From Saccharopolyspora indica (GTDB lineage: Bacteria; Actinomycetota; Actinomycetes; Mycobacteriales; Pseudonocardiaceae), in NCBI RefSeq assembly GCF_027853965.1, contig NZ_JAQGLB010000002.1, positions 620,001-684,000 on the forward strand: a DNA stretch of 64,000 nt. Reading direction: 5' to 3'. How positions within the stretch are numbered: the first letter of the stretch is position 1; each line of letters begins with the position of its first letter. Position numbers and translations under genes: made by a program. Below are positions 33,611 through 41,441 of the stretch, in pieces. The notes beneath the pieces were generated by a model. It had not been told where the DNA came from. It was given only the letters and a program-made list of their open reading frames with translations, and made no database searches.

Positions 33611-34627
33611 TCAGCCCTCAACCGGGGGAGCCGGCGGGACCTCGTTGAACTTCACGAAAGCGTCCAGATCGCCCACGACCCAACCGAAAGTAACCTCGAT
33701 CAGAATGGCCAGCTGGTTCGTCTGCCACATCGAAATCGTCTGCGTACCATCGGTCAGCGTGGCCTGGTCCGTAACCTTAACCCGAACCTGATCCGCATAA
33801 CCGAAGCGGAGCTGCGAGAAGTCGCCGCCAATCAGGCGGATGTTCGAATCCGTCGCAGCACCCAGATCACCACCAACAGCGCGGCCGAACTGAATAGGGA
33901 AGCCCAGCAGCGAGCTGTTCTGGGTGGCCAGGTTCAGCGCGCCAGGGTCAGCGACATTGCCATTCACATCCCGGACAACCATCGCCCGAGCGAGGCGACC
34001 ACGGTAACGTGGGTCCGCAGCCCAGCCGGAGAACTCGTGGTTCACCGACACCAGGTCGTAGCCGGCGAGCAGATCCTCAACCGGGTCCGCACCGAAGTCG
34101 ACGGAATTGGTGGTCTCGGCCAGAACGTTGGCTCGGTCGATACCCTGGAGGTTCGCGCCGGAAAGCGGCTGCTTGCCGTGGAAAACCGCGAGATCAATTC
34201 CGCGGCCAATGGCATACGCGAGGTCGCTCTGGATCTGGGTGTAAAGCCCATTGACGTTGGCCCGAGCGAACTCTTCGGAAACCGTGACAATGGTCGCCAG
34301 CTTAATCGGGCTGAACGACCGGGAACCCCAACCGACACCCGACAGCGGCTTCTGTGCGCCCTCTCGCTGCTCGTTCGAAGTGCCGGTACCGACCTGGCCG
34401 ACCTCCGGTCGCTTAGTGTTGACGGGGATGATCGTTTCGCCATAGGTGACAGGAATCTGCTGGCCCATTCGCAGAACCAGGCTCGACTCCTGAGCCTTTT
34501 CGAAGATTGGCCCGACGATTTCCTTTGGGAGCAAATCGCTCGGCAGGTGCGCCAGCCGGCCCTGGTGATCGCCGCCCTGGCCGTTAACAGGAGCGGTATT
34601 CGGAGCAAGCTCGTTAATGGTAGCCAT
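33611..34627 (-). CDS. Major capsid protein (HK97 fold)
   Basis: A 338-aa protein (MATINELAPNTAPVNGQGGD...). The E-loop/spine-like PKEIVGPIFEKAQESSLVLRMGQQIPVTYGETIIPV, the segment KPLSGVGWGSRSFSPIKLATIVTVSEEFARAN and the P-domain GFPIQFGRAVGG are typical of cluster A HK97-type capsids. Follows the scaffold gene. Confidence 0.93.
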   Translation of the reverse strand: MATINELAPNTAPVNGQGGDHQGRLAHLPSDLLPKEIVGPIFEKAQESSLVLRMGQQIPVTYGETIIPVNTKRPEVGQVGTGTSNEQREGAQKPLSGVGWGSRSFSPIKLATIVTVSEEFARANVNGLYTQIQSDLAYAIGRGIDLAVFHGKQPLSGANLQGIDRANVLAETTNSVDFGADPVEDLLAGYDLVSVNHEFSGWAADPRYRGRLARAMVVRDVNGNVADPGALNLATQNSSLLGFPIQFGRAVGGDLGAATDSNIRLIGGDFSQLRFGYADQVRVKVTDQATLTDGTQTISMWQTNQLAILIEVTFGWVVGDLDAFVKFNEVPPAPPVEG

Positions 34628-34642
34628 GCTTTTCTGCTGTCC

Positions 34643-35140
34643 TTACTTGAGGTTGTTCAGAATGAATGCGCCGAAGTTCGAAGCAGGGTCGGACGCAACT
34701 GCGTTTCCGCCGAGTCCCTGAGACGGATCGGTAAACCGCGGCTTCTTCGAAGACGAGCTGGCCATCAGTTCCTTGACCTTCTCGGCGTGCTCGCGGATCT
34801 CGTTGTCCGTCTCGCCCTGCAACAGCTCGGCAAATTCGGCAGCAGATTCACCAGGAATCCCGACCGCCAGTGCCGCGCGGAGCTTGGAAATAGCCAAGTT
34901 CGCGTTGTTCAACTCGGCGGTCAGTGCCGCCTGCGCGTCCGTCAGCTCCTTGATCTGAGAACCGAACTTCTCCTCGGCCTCGAACTGAGCCTTATCCTCC
35001 GCGTCCTTGGCCCGCTGGCGGTACTTCGCCGCCTCGTTGTTGGCCTTGGTGATCTGGCCCCGCACCCACGACGGAACCGAATCCTCGGTCGTCTCGGCAA
35101 CAGGGGTGTCAACCGTCTCGGTCACGGATTCGTCGGACAT
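34643..35140 (-). CDS. Scaffolding protein
   Basis: A 165-aa, strongly acidic protein with a central coiled coil (ITKANNEAAKYRQRAKDAEDKAQFEAEEKFGSQIKEL), directly upstream of the capsid gene. Guides capsid shell assembly. Start ATG 35140. Confidence 0.85.
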   Translation of the reverse strand: MSDESVTETVDTPVAETTEDSVPSWVRGQITKANNEAAKYRQRAKDAEDKAQFEAEEKFGSQIKELTDAQAALTAELNNANLAISKLRAALAVGIPGESAAEFAELLQGETDNEIREHAEKVKELMASSSSKKPRFTDPSQGLGGNAVASDPASNFGAFILNNLK

Positions 35141-35163
35141 AGCAGCCTCCTGGGCATGAAAAA

Positions 35164-35184
35164 AGCCCGCACCTGGCGGGCTTG
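35164..35184 (-). terminator. Rho-independent terminator, leftward
   Basis: AAGCCCGC acctg GCGGGCTT with a run of T on the reverse strand (A-tract 35159-35165). It lies between the MuF-like and scaffold genes, so capsid gene expression needs read-through or another promoter. Confidence 0.75.
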
Positions 35185-35200
35185 GATTGTGTGAGCGGAC

Positions 35201-35995
35201 CTATGCCGCGATTGAGTAATCCGGCATTTTGATTTCGCCGCGCTCAAGCGCGCGACGGAAAGCGTTAAGGGCGTCTTTGTAGCTGACGTCCTTAGTGAAT
35301 CGGTTCCAGAGCTCTCGGGCGTCGAGGTAGGCGTCCCGGCCTGCCCAGTTAGTTCGATCGAAAACTGGGACTACCTTGCAATCGCATCCGGGATGCCACC
35401 GCTTCGCCAACTCGTCCATTGCGGCCTGGTCGTTCTTGCGCCACAACTCCTCGGCCGTAACGTCATCCGTATCAAGACCAGCGGAGCGAGCCGACAAGTA
35501 AACCGGACCTCGGGAAACCATCATCAAACAGAAGCCACAGGTTTCACGACCTGTGGCAACTCGTGCCCAGCCCTTCACCACCGGATCGGAATCCACCATC
35601 TTGAGGATCTGTCCGCGCCCGGCGTTCTCGATCTCTTTGGTGATTCGCATTGCGGCTTCCTTGACTGCCGCATCCGATGCATCCTGCTGAGCCAACTTCC
35701 TGCGAGCGGGCTCCATCGCCTTCACGAAGTCCTGAAACGTGTAGTGATCGAGGAATGCGTCATGCCGGCCGGAGCCTGGAGCGTGCTCCTCGCGCTGGGC
35801 GTCGTAGAATTCCCGACCCAGGTCCGACGACTTCCTCCGGGCCTCCTGGACCTCAGGGAAGATCGATCGGAGCAGGTTCAGCCACTCCTTCACCGACAGC
35901 AAGGGGAACCGGAACATGGAGAGGACCCCGAGGACGAAGCCGGTCGTCTGCGCGACGATCGCGGCTTGCGCTCGTGCGAATTCCTCGGCGGTCAT
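35201..35995 (-). CDS. MuF-like minor head / capsid maturation protein
   Basis: A 264-aa protein following the portal. The C-terminal half has the MuF signature region GRETCGFCLMMVSRGPVYLS ... RWHPGCDCKVVPVF with paired Cys and His. Cluster A homologues are annotated as capsid maturation proteases; protease activity cannot be read from the sequence with confidence. Confidence 0.8.
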   Translation of the reverse strand: MTAEEFARAQAAIVAQTTGFVLGVLSMFRFPLLSVKEWLNLLRSIFPEVQEARRKSSDLGREFYDAQREEHAPGSGRHDAFLDHYTFQDFVKAMEPARRKLAQQDASDAAVKEAAMRITKEIENAGRGQILKMVDSDPVVKGWARVATGRETCGFCLMMVSRGPVYLSARSAGLDTDDVTAEELWRKNDQAAMDELAKRWHPGCDCKVVPVFDRTNWAGRDAYLDARELWNRFTKDVSYKDALNAFRRALERGEIKMPDYSIAA

Positions 35996-35997
35996 CC

Positions 35998-37401
35998 CTA
36001 CTCCTCTTCGGCTTTACTCCCTGATGTCGCGAGCGGCGGATTTGCCACGGACATGAGCGCGTTCAGCTGCGCAGTGGGGGATTGGTTATCCCACTGCTCC
36101 ATCTCGCGAAGTTCTTCCTCGGAGTAGCCGAGATCGATTCGGCCTCGCTCCACCGGAATCACCGAACGGCCATCAGGCGTAACCGCGGTGACCAGCTTGA
36201 CCACGGCGTCGGCCTTAGCCGCGTAAGTCGGCGTCGCCGGATCACGCCACAGCGTCTCCATCCGGTAAGCCTCCTGCGGAATCTCGCCATCCATAATCAG
36301 CATGGCGATTCGCATGGTCTGCTCCCACGCTCCGCCGAACATCCGGCACTTCCGCTCCGCCTTCTTCACCAAGCGGGACTCGGCGGATCGAATTGCTTCT
36401 GCCGAAGCGGGGTTATCGGAGTGGAAAGACAGGTATTGAGGCGGCAAACCTGTATACGCTGCGACCTGCTTTGCCAGCTGATCGAGAACATCCGTGAAGT
36501 TGCGAAGCTCTGCAGCGGTGAACTGAGTCGCCGAAGCCGCTTCGTTCTCGAATGCCATGATTCGCGCGTAGTAAGCGTCGAGAACGGGGCCAGGGTTATC
36601 TGGGTCGCTCTCGAATTCGTCGCGAGTCACGCCGAACAACAGCCGTTGCGGGACCGCCATGAGTTCCGCAGCTGCCTGAAGGTTCATCATCGTCCTGGCG
36701 GCTGCGTCGGTCACGCTCCTGATCTCCGGCAGGATCTCTGACCGGCCCATACGATCGCTCAGGCGCTCGCGGTTCAGGATCGGCACGACCGGCACCAGGT
36801 CCGGCCCTTCGACCTCGGACTCAACCCGCCAGCGCGACATCGGGCCTGAAGACCGGACCAGGTAGTAGACGCGGCCGGGAACCATCAGCGTCGCTGCCTC
36901 GTCCGCGGTGGGTTCTCCAGCCGGAGCCGGGTACAGCCGCAGGAACGCCCGAACCGCGCCCGTCCGGTGATCGATGTCGGCGATCGCGGACCGAGGCGAC
37001 TCCACCCGGATCACGGGGGTGTCCTGGTCCGGCGCGGTCTCGTCCGGAGCCGTCACCGTGACGTAACTCAGGCCGTAGATCATCGCTTCCAGGTGGCCGA
37101 TCGAAGACTCCTCATCGAGGTTGTTGATCTGCCACCAGGACCAGAGCCGCTGATCTGCCTCGGACGAGCCGGCGAGCCGGAAGCCCTCCACGTCCAGGCG
37201 CTCCTCCAAGCTGTCGAGGTAGACCCTCGGCCAGCCGATCGCGGAGACCATGTGCCGCATCTCCGGGGGAGTAGCGACCCCCAGCGCCTTTGGCCGGAAC
37301 AGCGCCTCGTAGTAGTCGGAATCGGCCCGCATGGTCGGCTGTGAGGCCGAAAGGCGGTTGCTGAGGTCTTGGACCAGCTCCTCGATAAATGGGGCTGCCA
37401 T
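35998..37401 (-). CDS. Portal protein
   Basis: A 467-aa protein, SPP1 gp6 type. Start ATG 37401 overlaps the terminase stop. Features include the early DYYEALFRPKALGVATPPEMRHM, wing/stem regions VYLDSLEERLDVEGFRLAGSSEADQRLW, VPILNRERLSDRMGRSEI and the crown-like acidic C-terminus. Forms the dodecameric DNA gate. Confidence 0.92.
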   Translation of the reverse strand: MAAPFIEELVQDLSNRLSASQPTMRADSDYYEALFRPKALGVATPPEMRHMVSAIGWPRVYLDSLEERLDVEGFRLAGSSEADQRLWSWWQINNLDEESSIGHLEAMIYGLSYVTVTAPDETAPDQDTPVIRVESPRSAIADIDHRTGAVRAFLRLYPAPAGEPTADEAATLMVPGRVYYLVRSSGPMSRWRVESEVEGPDLVPVVPILNRERLSDRMGRSEILPEIRSVTDAAARTMMNLQAAAELMAVPQRLLFGVTRDEFESDPDNPGPVLDAYYARIMAFENEAASATQFTAAELRNFTDVLDQLAKQVAAYTGLPPQYLSFHSDNPASAEAIRSAESRLVKKAERKCRMFGGAWEQTMRIAMLIMDGEIPQEAYRMETLWRDPATPTYAAKADAVVKLVTAVTPDGRSVIPVERGRIDLGYSEEELREMEQWDNQSPTAQLNALMSVANPPLATSGSKAEEE

Positions 37402-38774
37402 TATCGGAAGATCGCCACCTTTCGTCCTCGGTTCTTCTTGCTCATCAGGAGTTCTTGCCGAGCGCCGTAAGCGAGCACGGCGCAGACCGCGGCGTCGATC
37501 TTTCGGCTGGAGTCCTTGCTCGCCTTACCGATCGAAATGCCGTGGTTGTTCGGGCGTCGGTGCGCATTCAGAATGTGCTGCCGAAGAGTCGGATCACCGT
37601 TGTGCGTGATCTCGCCTTCGACCACCGAGTCCTCAAATCGCTCGCAATCGAGCGTGAATTGCTTCGTGTTGCCTCGCATGTCAAATGCGACCGGATGCCG
37701 TGGCGTCGCCTTGATCTTCAACTTCTTGCCAAACTTGACGCCCCACTGATCGACGTACGCCTCGAATTCGCGGACGTCGGCTCGCATTGCGCGGACGTCG
37801 TAGTGCGCGAACGTGTGCTCGACCGTGGCGTTGACCTGTTCCCGAGGAATCTGTCCGTCCCACTTCTCTGGGTTCCAGACCTTGATGGGGAAGAGCGCCC
37901 CGTCATCGATCCGGCAGGCGACTAGTGCAGTCCAGTCATTCCCCTTGGAGCCGTCGAAGCCCAAGGTGATCGAGTCGCCGTATTCGAGTGGCTTGATCTC
38001 GGCACTCATGCACCGGTCCCACTCCTGCGGAGTGATCCAGGCATCCTCAGCCGCATTGATCTGGTTGAGGAACTTCCTGCGGCTCTCGGTAACATCGTTC
38101 TTGACGTCGAGAATCGACTTGACCAACGTGTCAATGTCGAGCCACACCGCGTCGCCCCGAGCGGTCACCAATCCGTCATGGAGCTTCTGCAGAAGTTCCT
38201 CGTACAGCTGCGGGTCCTCGGATGCCTCCGCGATCTCTGAGACCGGCGTGTCAGCCGGCGCTTCCAAGGCGTCGTAAAGGAGCCCCGTGTCCACCGCGTT
38301 GCCTGCGAGAACGTCCTGGAACGCTTCCCAGTCCTGTTCTGCGTCCGACTCTTCTCCGGGCCGGTGAGCGTTGCAAATGCTCAGTACGCGACAACCGCCG
38401 TAAGCAGCTTTATCGACGTTGCCCTGAATGACGTTCGCCATTTCGTGGCCGTTGTTATTCTCCAGCCACCATTGCGTCTCGTTCTTCAGGACAAAGGTGG
38501 GCCTTTTTCCTTCCATCGAAAGCGGGGAAGACGTAATCGCCTCGATCAGCCCGCCACCCTCGGCGTAGATAATCGTCTTGTTAATCTGGAGGCCGTATCG
38601 CTCCTGCATCAACGGCGACGCCATCTGCGGGAAGATGCGGAAGGTGTTGTTCGTCTGGTCCTGCGATACCGCGACGATCTGAACCCATGCGGCAGAGCGG
38701 GTGGCCCCGACAGGTTCGCCATTGCTATCGAAACGCGCGAACACAACCGGGCCGCACAGCTCAACCAAGCTCAT
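37401..38774 (-). CDS. terL: Terminase large subunit, C-terminal fragment (frame-broken)
   Basis: 457 residues counted from ATG 38774, but the frame is open further upstream and matches a terminase continuing from the Walker A region (KDPLAAAMSLVELCGPVVFARF). Walker B-like PTFVLKNETQWW, nuclease first Asp in LGFDGSKGNDWTALVACR and the last acidic DAAVCAVLAYG are present. The N-terminal 104-codon frame stops just after the Walker A lysine; joining them needs a +1 shift at the A4 run at 38793-38796 (reverse). Confidence 0.85.
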   Translation of the reverse strand: MSLVELCGPVVFARFDSNGEPVGATRSAAWVQIVAVSQDQTNNTFRIFPQMASPLMQERYGLQINKTIIYAEGGGLIEAITSSPLSMEGKRPTFVLKNETQWWLENNNGHEMANVIQGNVDKAAYGGCRVLSICNAHRPGEESDAEQDWEAFQDVLAGNAVDTGLLYDALEAPADTPVSEIAEASEDPQLYEELLQKLHDGLVTARGDAVWLDIDTLVKSILDVKNDVTESRRKFLNQINAAEDAWITPQEWDRCMSAEIKPLEYGDSITLGFDGSKGNDWTALVACRIDDGALFPIKVWNPEKWDGQIPREQVNATVEHTFAHYDVRAMRADVREFEAYVDQWGVKFGKKLKIKATPRHPVAFDMRGNTKQFTLDCERFEDSVVEGEITHNGDPTLRQHILNAHRRPNNHGISIGKASKDSSRKIDAAVCAVLAYGARQELLMSKKNRGRKVAIFR

Positions 38775-39075
38775 CGCGGCAGCGAGGGGATCTTTTACCG
38801 GCGCCTTTCATGCGCCGGAAGACCCCCTTTCTGTAAGCGAATCGACCGCGGTCATCGACCGCGTACCACCAGAGCAAGAATCTCGCTTGCTCCAGAGTCG
38901 GCAAGAAAGCCTCTTTTGCATTCGGCCCATTGGGCTGACGCAAGTACTTGACCATCCAGTTGATGACCTGCCAGCCCAAGGTCTTCTCGGGCAAGTACCA
39001 GCCCCCGGACTTGAGCCGCCGCCAGGTGGGGCCGATGACATGGCTCGGAACCGGGAGCAGTTTGGATTCATCCAC
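38761..39075 (-). CDS. terL: Terminase large subunit, N-terminal fragment
   Basis: Frame starting at ATG 39075 (MDESKLLPVPSHVIGPTWRR), with GWQVINWMVKYLRQPNG, FLPTLEQARFLLWWYAVDDRGRF and Walker A start FRRMKGAGK. After GGT AAA A the zero frame continues RSPRCRDELG and stops, while the +1 frame reads DPLAAAMSLVE as terminases do. Either a mutation in this prophage, a sequencing error or a programmed shift. Confidence 0.8.
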   Translation of the reverse strand: MDESKLLPVPSHVIGPTWRRLKSGGWYLPEKTLGWQVINWMVKYLRQPNGPNAKEAFLPTLEQARFLLWWYAVDDRGRFAYRKGVFRRMKGAGKRSPRCRDELG

Positions 39076-39125
39076 TCCCGTGCTCCTGTTTAGCTAGTTA
39101 TTCAGTGCTGCTCGCGCGAATGAAG

Positions 39126-39199
39126 TACCTTCGGAGGGATTCGAACCCCCAACCTTCCGGGTCTGAGCCGGACGCCTCTACCAATTGGGCTACGAAGGC
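39126..39199 (-). tRNA. tRNA with Leu anticodon (CAG), short variable loop
   Basis: Reverse-strand cloverleaf: acceptor GCCTTCG/CGAAGGT, D-arm GCC..GGC with GG in the loop, anticodon stem TCCGG/CCGGA with loop CTCAGAC giving CAG, 5-nt variable loop, T-arm with loop TTCGAAT, discriminator A. No CCA encoded. Leu tRNAs normally have a long variable arm, which is absent. Confidence 0.8.
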
Positions 39200-39263
39200 A
39201 AAGCCGGACTCATCCCTATCCGACGTGTAGGCCCCCTGCCGTCCTGTGGCCTATTCCTGCTGT

Positions 39264-39335
39264 GCACTTCGGCAGGACTCGAACCTGCGCCCTCCGGGCT
39301 TCAACCGGATGCTCTGCCGTCTGAGCTACGAAGGC
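39264..39335 (-). tRNA. tRNA-Phe (GAA)
   Basis: Anticodon stem TCCGG/CCGGA with loop TTGAAGC gives GAA. D-arm GCTC/GAGC, T-arm GCAGG/CCTGC with loop TTCGAGT. The acceptor pairs CTTCG/CGAAG but the two outer positions mismatch, so the ends are approximate and the tRNA may be slightly degenerate. Confidence 0.75.
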
Positions 39336-39381
39336 GAACATCCCCCAAGTGCGCATCGTTGAGAGGCGTGGGGGATACGAG

Positions 39382-39449
39382 CCCGAGTGCAGGGAATCGA
39401 ACCCCGCCAACTGGTTTTGGAGACCAGTCCGCGCCCAGCGCCCACTCGA
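39382..39449 (-). tRNA. tRNA-Trp (CCA), reduced D-arm
   Basis: Acceptor TCGAGTG/CACTCGG, anticodon stem CTGGT/ACCAG with loop CTCCAAA giving CCA, T-loop TTCGATT. The D-arm region is only about 14 nt (GGCGCTGGGCGCGG), shorter than normal. L5 also carries tRNA-Trp at this place. Confidence 0.75.
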
Positions 39450-39499
39450 ATCGAAGGCCAGGCCGGGTGCTGAGAGCAGAGCCGGATGCTGGCCGTCGT

Positions 39500-39572
39500 C
39501 AGGCATCGAGGATTCGAACCTCGGACTTCCCGGATCCAAACCGGGCACTCTGTCCAAACTGAGCTAATGCCT
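39500..39572 (-). tRNA. tRNA-Pro (TGG)
   Basis: Acceptor AGGCATT/GATGCCT, D-arm with CTCAGTTTGGACAGAG, anticodon stem CCCGG/CCGGG with loop TTTGGAT giving TGG, T-arm CGAGG/CCTCG with loop TTCGAAT. Complete cloverleaf. Confidence 0.85.
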
Positions 39573-39578
39573 GTGAAC

Positions 39579-39640
39579 CCTGGAGCAGGCACCGCTCCAG
39601 GGAGCCCCGTTGTTCACCGCTGAAACGGTGCTGCACGGGG
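39579..39640. other. Two adjacent hairpins in the gap 39573-39767
   Basis: CCCTGGAGC/GCTCCAGGG (39579-39603) is followed by GCCCCGT...ACGGGGC with inner CACCG/CGGTG (about 39603-39640). No convincing gene is seen between tRNA-Pro and the CRISPR-like array; these may be termination or tRNA-processing structures. Confidence 0.5.
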
Positions 39641-39767
39641 CCACACAGGTGCCGCTGCGGGATACCGGGAACCGGGGTGCTCGGCCATCGGTAGAGCCGA
39701 TCAGCGGCGGGGTGATGCCCTGGGGACCACGCCATGCGCTGGTCCGCCAGGAGATCGAGGGGTGTTG

Positions 39768-39796
39768 TTGTGACGCCGAGTTACGTGTGATAGCTT
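39768..39796 (+). promoter_or_regulatory. Candidate promoter of the CRISPR-like array
   Basis: TTGTGA, 17 bp, TAGCTT ends five bases before the first repeat. It is the only promoter-like pair close upstream in the repeat-forward direction. Confidence 0.4.
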
Positions 39797-39800
39797 GCTG

Positions 39801-39950
39801 TCGCTCCCCACGCAGGTGGGGGTGACCCGTCGTTAGTCCCTCAGGGACTTCCCTTCGGGTAGCGCTCTCCACGTATGTGGAGGTGACCCACGACTGGCCG
39901 TTCCGGCAGATCTGAAGGTCAAGTGCTCTCCACGTATGTGGAGGTGGCAG
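39801..39950 (+). CRISPR. Mini CRISPR array, type I-E-like, 3 repeats and 2 spacers
   Basis: Repeat units start at 39801, 39862 and 39923, exactly 61 bp apart. Repeat 2 and 3 share GCTCTCCACGTATGTGGAGG plus TG; repeat 1 is GCTCCCCACGCAGGTGGGGG plus TGACCC, differing by paired changes that keep the CTCCAC/GTGGAG stem. Repeats are about 28 nt and both spacers about 33 nt, the type I-E spacing. The last repeat decays at its 3' end (GGCAGC for GACCC), as terminal repeats do. No cas1, cas2 or cascade genes lie nearby. A terminator follows at 40030. Confidence 0.75.
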
Positions 39951-40029
39951 CTTCTTCGGAGGCTGAGGATCGCAACAGTGTTGTCGCTTGGTGCGACCTT
40001 GGTTGGCCCTGCGAACGCGGGGACCCAGA

Positions 40030-40056
40030 AGCCCCCGGCTCCGGCCGGGGGCTTTC
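40030..40056 (+). terminator. Strong rho-independent terminator
   Basis: AGCCCCCGGC TCCG GCCGGGGGCT, 10-bp perfect stem followed by TTTCT. Correctly placed to end a rightward transcript of the CRISPR-like array; it could also act leftward on the late transcript. Confidence 0.75.
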
Positions 40057-40132
40057 TGCTGCCCGGCGCGGGGAGGAGCAGCGAAGGGAAGGAGAGAGGA
40101 AACCTTCGCGCTCTACTGCCCGCGCCGGGAGT

Positions 40133-40498
40133 TCAGTGCTCCGGCTGGAGCTTCGTTCGCAGATTCACTGAATTGAGGATGACGGTCTCGGTGCCGTCTG
40201 CGGCTCGGTGGTTGACCTCCGCCAGGATGCCCAGGCTCCCGAGGAACCCCGCAAGCAGCACCCCGAAGTCGTCCGTCTCGGAGCGCAGATGCACACGGGT
40301 GAGACCGAACTGCGGGTGCTCCCGGTCGGCGACGAACACCCCGATCGCCGACCGCAGCGGCGCGATGAGGTCGTTGACCCGTTCAGGAGCGATCCCTCGG
40401 AGATCTGCGTACAAGTCGGCGTCGTCGGCCGTCACGTTGCCCGTGACGACCACGACCTGGACGAATCCGTTACTGAGGCTCATGCTCTCCACCTTCAT
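40133..40498 (-). CDS. Hypothetical phage protein
   Basis: A 121-aa protein (MKVESMSLSNGFVQVVVVTGNVTADD...). ATG at 40483-ish (MSLSNGF) is an alternative start. It has alternating hydrophobic strands and helices but no motif I recognise. In the left-end gene group between small terminase and tRNAs. Confidence 0.65.
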   Translation of the reverse strand: MKVESMSLSNGFVQVVVVTGNVTADDADLYADLRGIAPERVNDLIAPLRSAIGVFVADREHPQFGLTRVHLRSETDDFGVLLAGFLGSLGILAEVNHRAADGTETVILNSVNLRTKLQPEH

Positions 40499-40516
40499 CA
40501 GCCGACCCTGGCAGTG

Positions 40517-40723
40517 CTAGGGGTTTCCCGTTGTCCCCTGCGAAAGAAGTAGCCGGTACAGCTGGGCTGCGTCGACGGCCAGGTCGCCATCGACCTCGGT
40601 CACGTACTCCGAGCCGGCGATCTGGAGTCCGAACCGGCCGCGGGCAAGGTCTTCGGCCTGGTTCGCGACGGCTTCGAGCGGGCTCGCCGACTTCTTCGAG
40701 CCGGTCCTCCGCGCCCTAGCCAT
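40517..40723 (-). CDS. Small hypothetical protein
   Basis: A 68-aa protein starting at ATG 40723 (MARARRTGSKKSASPLEAVANQ), with a basic N-terminus and acidic helical remainder. Its start overlaps the small terminase stop by 8 bp, so translation is coupled. Confidence 0.65.
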   Translation of the reverse strand: MARARRTGSKKSASPLEAVANQAEDLARGRFGLQIAGSEYVTEVDGDLAVDAAQLYRLLLSQGTTGNP

Positions 40724-41108
40724 TCCTCTTCCACCTGGCGTTGGCGGCCTTGCGGGCGGACTCCTCGCGGGACATCGGGACCACCTTCTTCGGGTCCTCC
40801 TGGCCCTCGTCGCCCTCGCTGTCGATCTCCGGGAGCTTGAGCGCCTTCCACAGCGACATGGCCGCCTGGCGGTGCATCCGCAGCTCGCTGAAGATCGGGT
40901 TGATCTGCTCGCCACCGTGGGAAGCGCGGATCATCAGCGGGGCATCCGTGAGGGACGCCTGGAGGTGATCCACGATGGTGATCTCCATGCAGAAGTCGGT
41001 GAGGAGCGACAGCTCGTCCTCTCGAAGCTCGTAGTGGTCGAGCGTCTTCGACCAGACCCGCTTGGCGCGGTTGCTGAGGCCGCTGGGAGCGGCCGGTTTC
41101 CTGGCCAC
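40716..41108 (-). CDS. terS: Terminase small subunit
   Basis: A 130-aa protein (MARKPAAPSGLSNRAKRVWSKTLDHYELREDELSLLTDFC...). The N-terminal HTH-like start, then a long helical region and a basic C-terminus (SREESARKAANARWKRNG) fit P27-type small terminases that bind cos and recruit the large subunit. Adjacent to HNH endonuclease, the usual left-end pairing in cos phages. Confidence 0.78.
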   Translation of the reverse strand: MARKPAAPSGLSNRAKRVWSKTLDHYELREDELSLLTDFCMEITIVDHLQASLTDAPLMIRASHGGEQINPIFSELRMHRQAAMSLWKALKLPEIDSEGDEGQEDPKKVVPMSREESARKAANARWKRNG

Positions 41109-41123
41109 TCGTTGGACCTCCGG

Positions 41124-41441
41124 TTATCTGAGCCGGCCGGGGTGGGCTGGCTTCTTCCTGAATCGAGCAGCGCGGAGAGCTGCCCGCGCTTGGTGTCCTT
41201 CTTGGGACGACTTCGACTTGTGGCAAGTCGTGCACACTGACTGGAGGTTGACCAACCGGTGGTCATCCCCGGCTTTGATGTGGTCAACCTCGGTTGCCCG
41301 ACCTTCACAGCGGGGTCCGCGGATCTGGCAACGGTGGTTGTCTCTACTCAGCGCTGACTTTCGAAGTGAAGCCCAGTTACCTGGTAACCTCGAACCTCGG
41401 TTTGAACCACGCCAACGATTAGATTCTCTCAAGTGCTTCAC
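41124..41441 (-). CDS. HNH endonuclease
   Basis: A 105-aa protein with Cys pairs in HRCQIRGPRCEG, the catalytic VDHI, and LVNLQSVCTTCHKSKSS, the full HNH pattern. Phage HNH proteins next to small terminase are required for cos cleavage in several siphophages. It is the first gene at the virion left end here. Confidence 0.85.
   Translation of the reverse strand: MKHLRESNRWRGSNRGSRLPGNWASLRKSALSRDNHRCQIRGPRCEGRATEVDHIKAGDDHRLVNLQSVCTTCHKSKSSQEGHQARAALRAARFRKKPAHPGRLR

Noticed and set aside
39936-40520. Forward frame starting inside the third CRISPR-like repeat with a signal-peptide-like start (MWRWQLLRRLRIATVLSLGA)
   Set aside because: It runs through a strong terminator and then antisense through the gene at 40133-40498, has no ribosome-binding site, and loses protein character after 40 residues.
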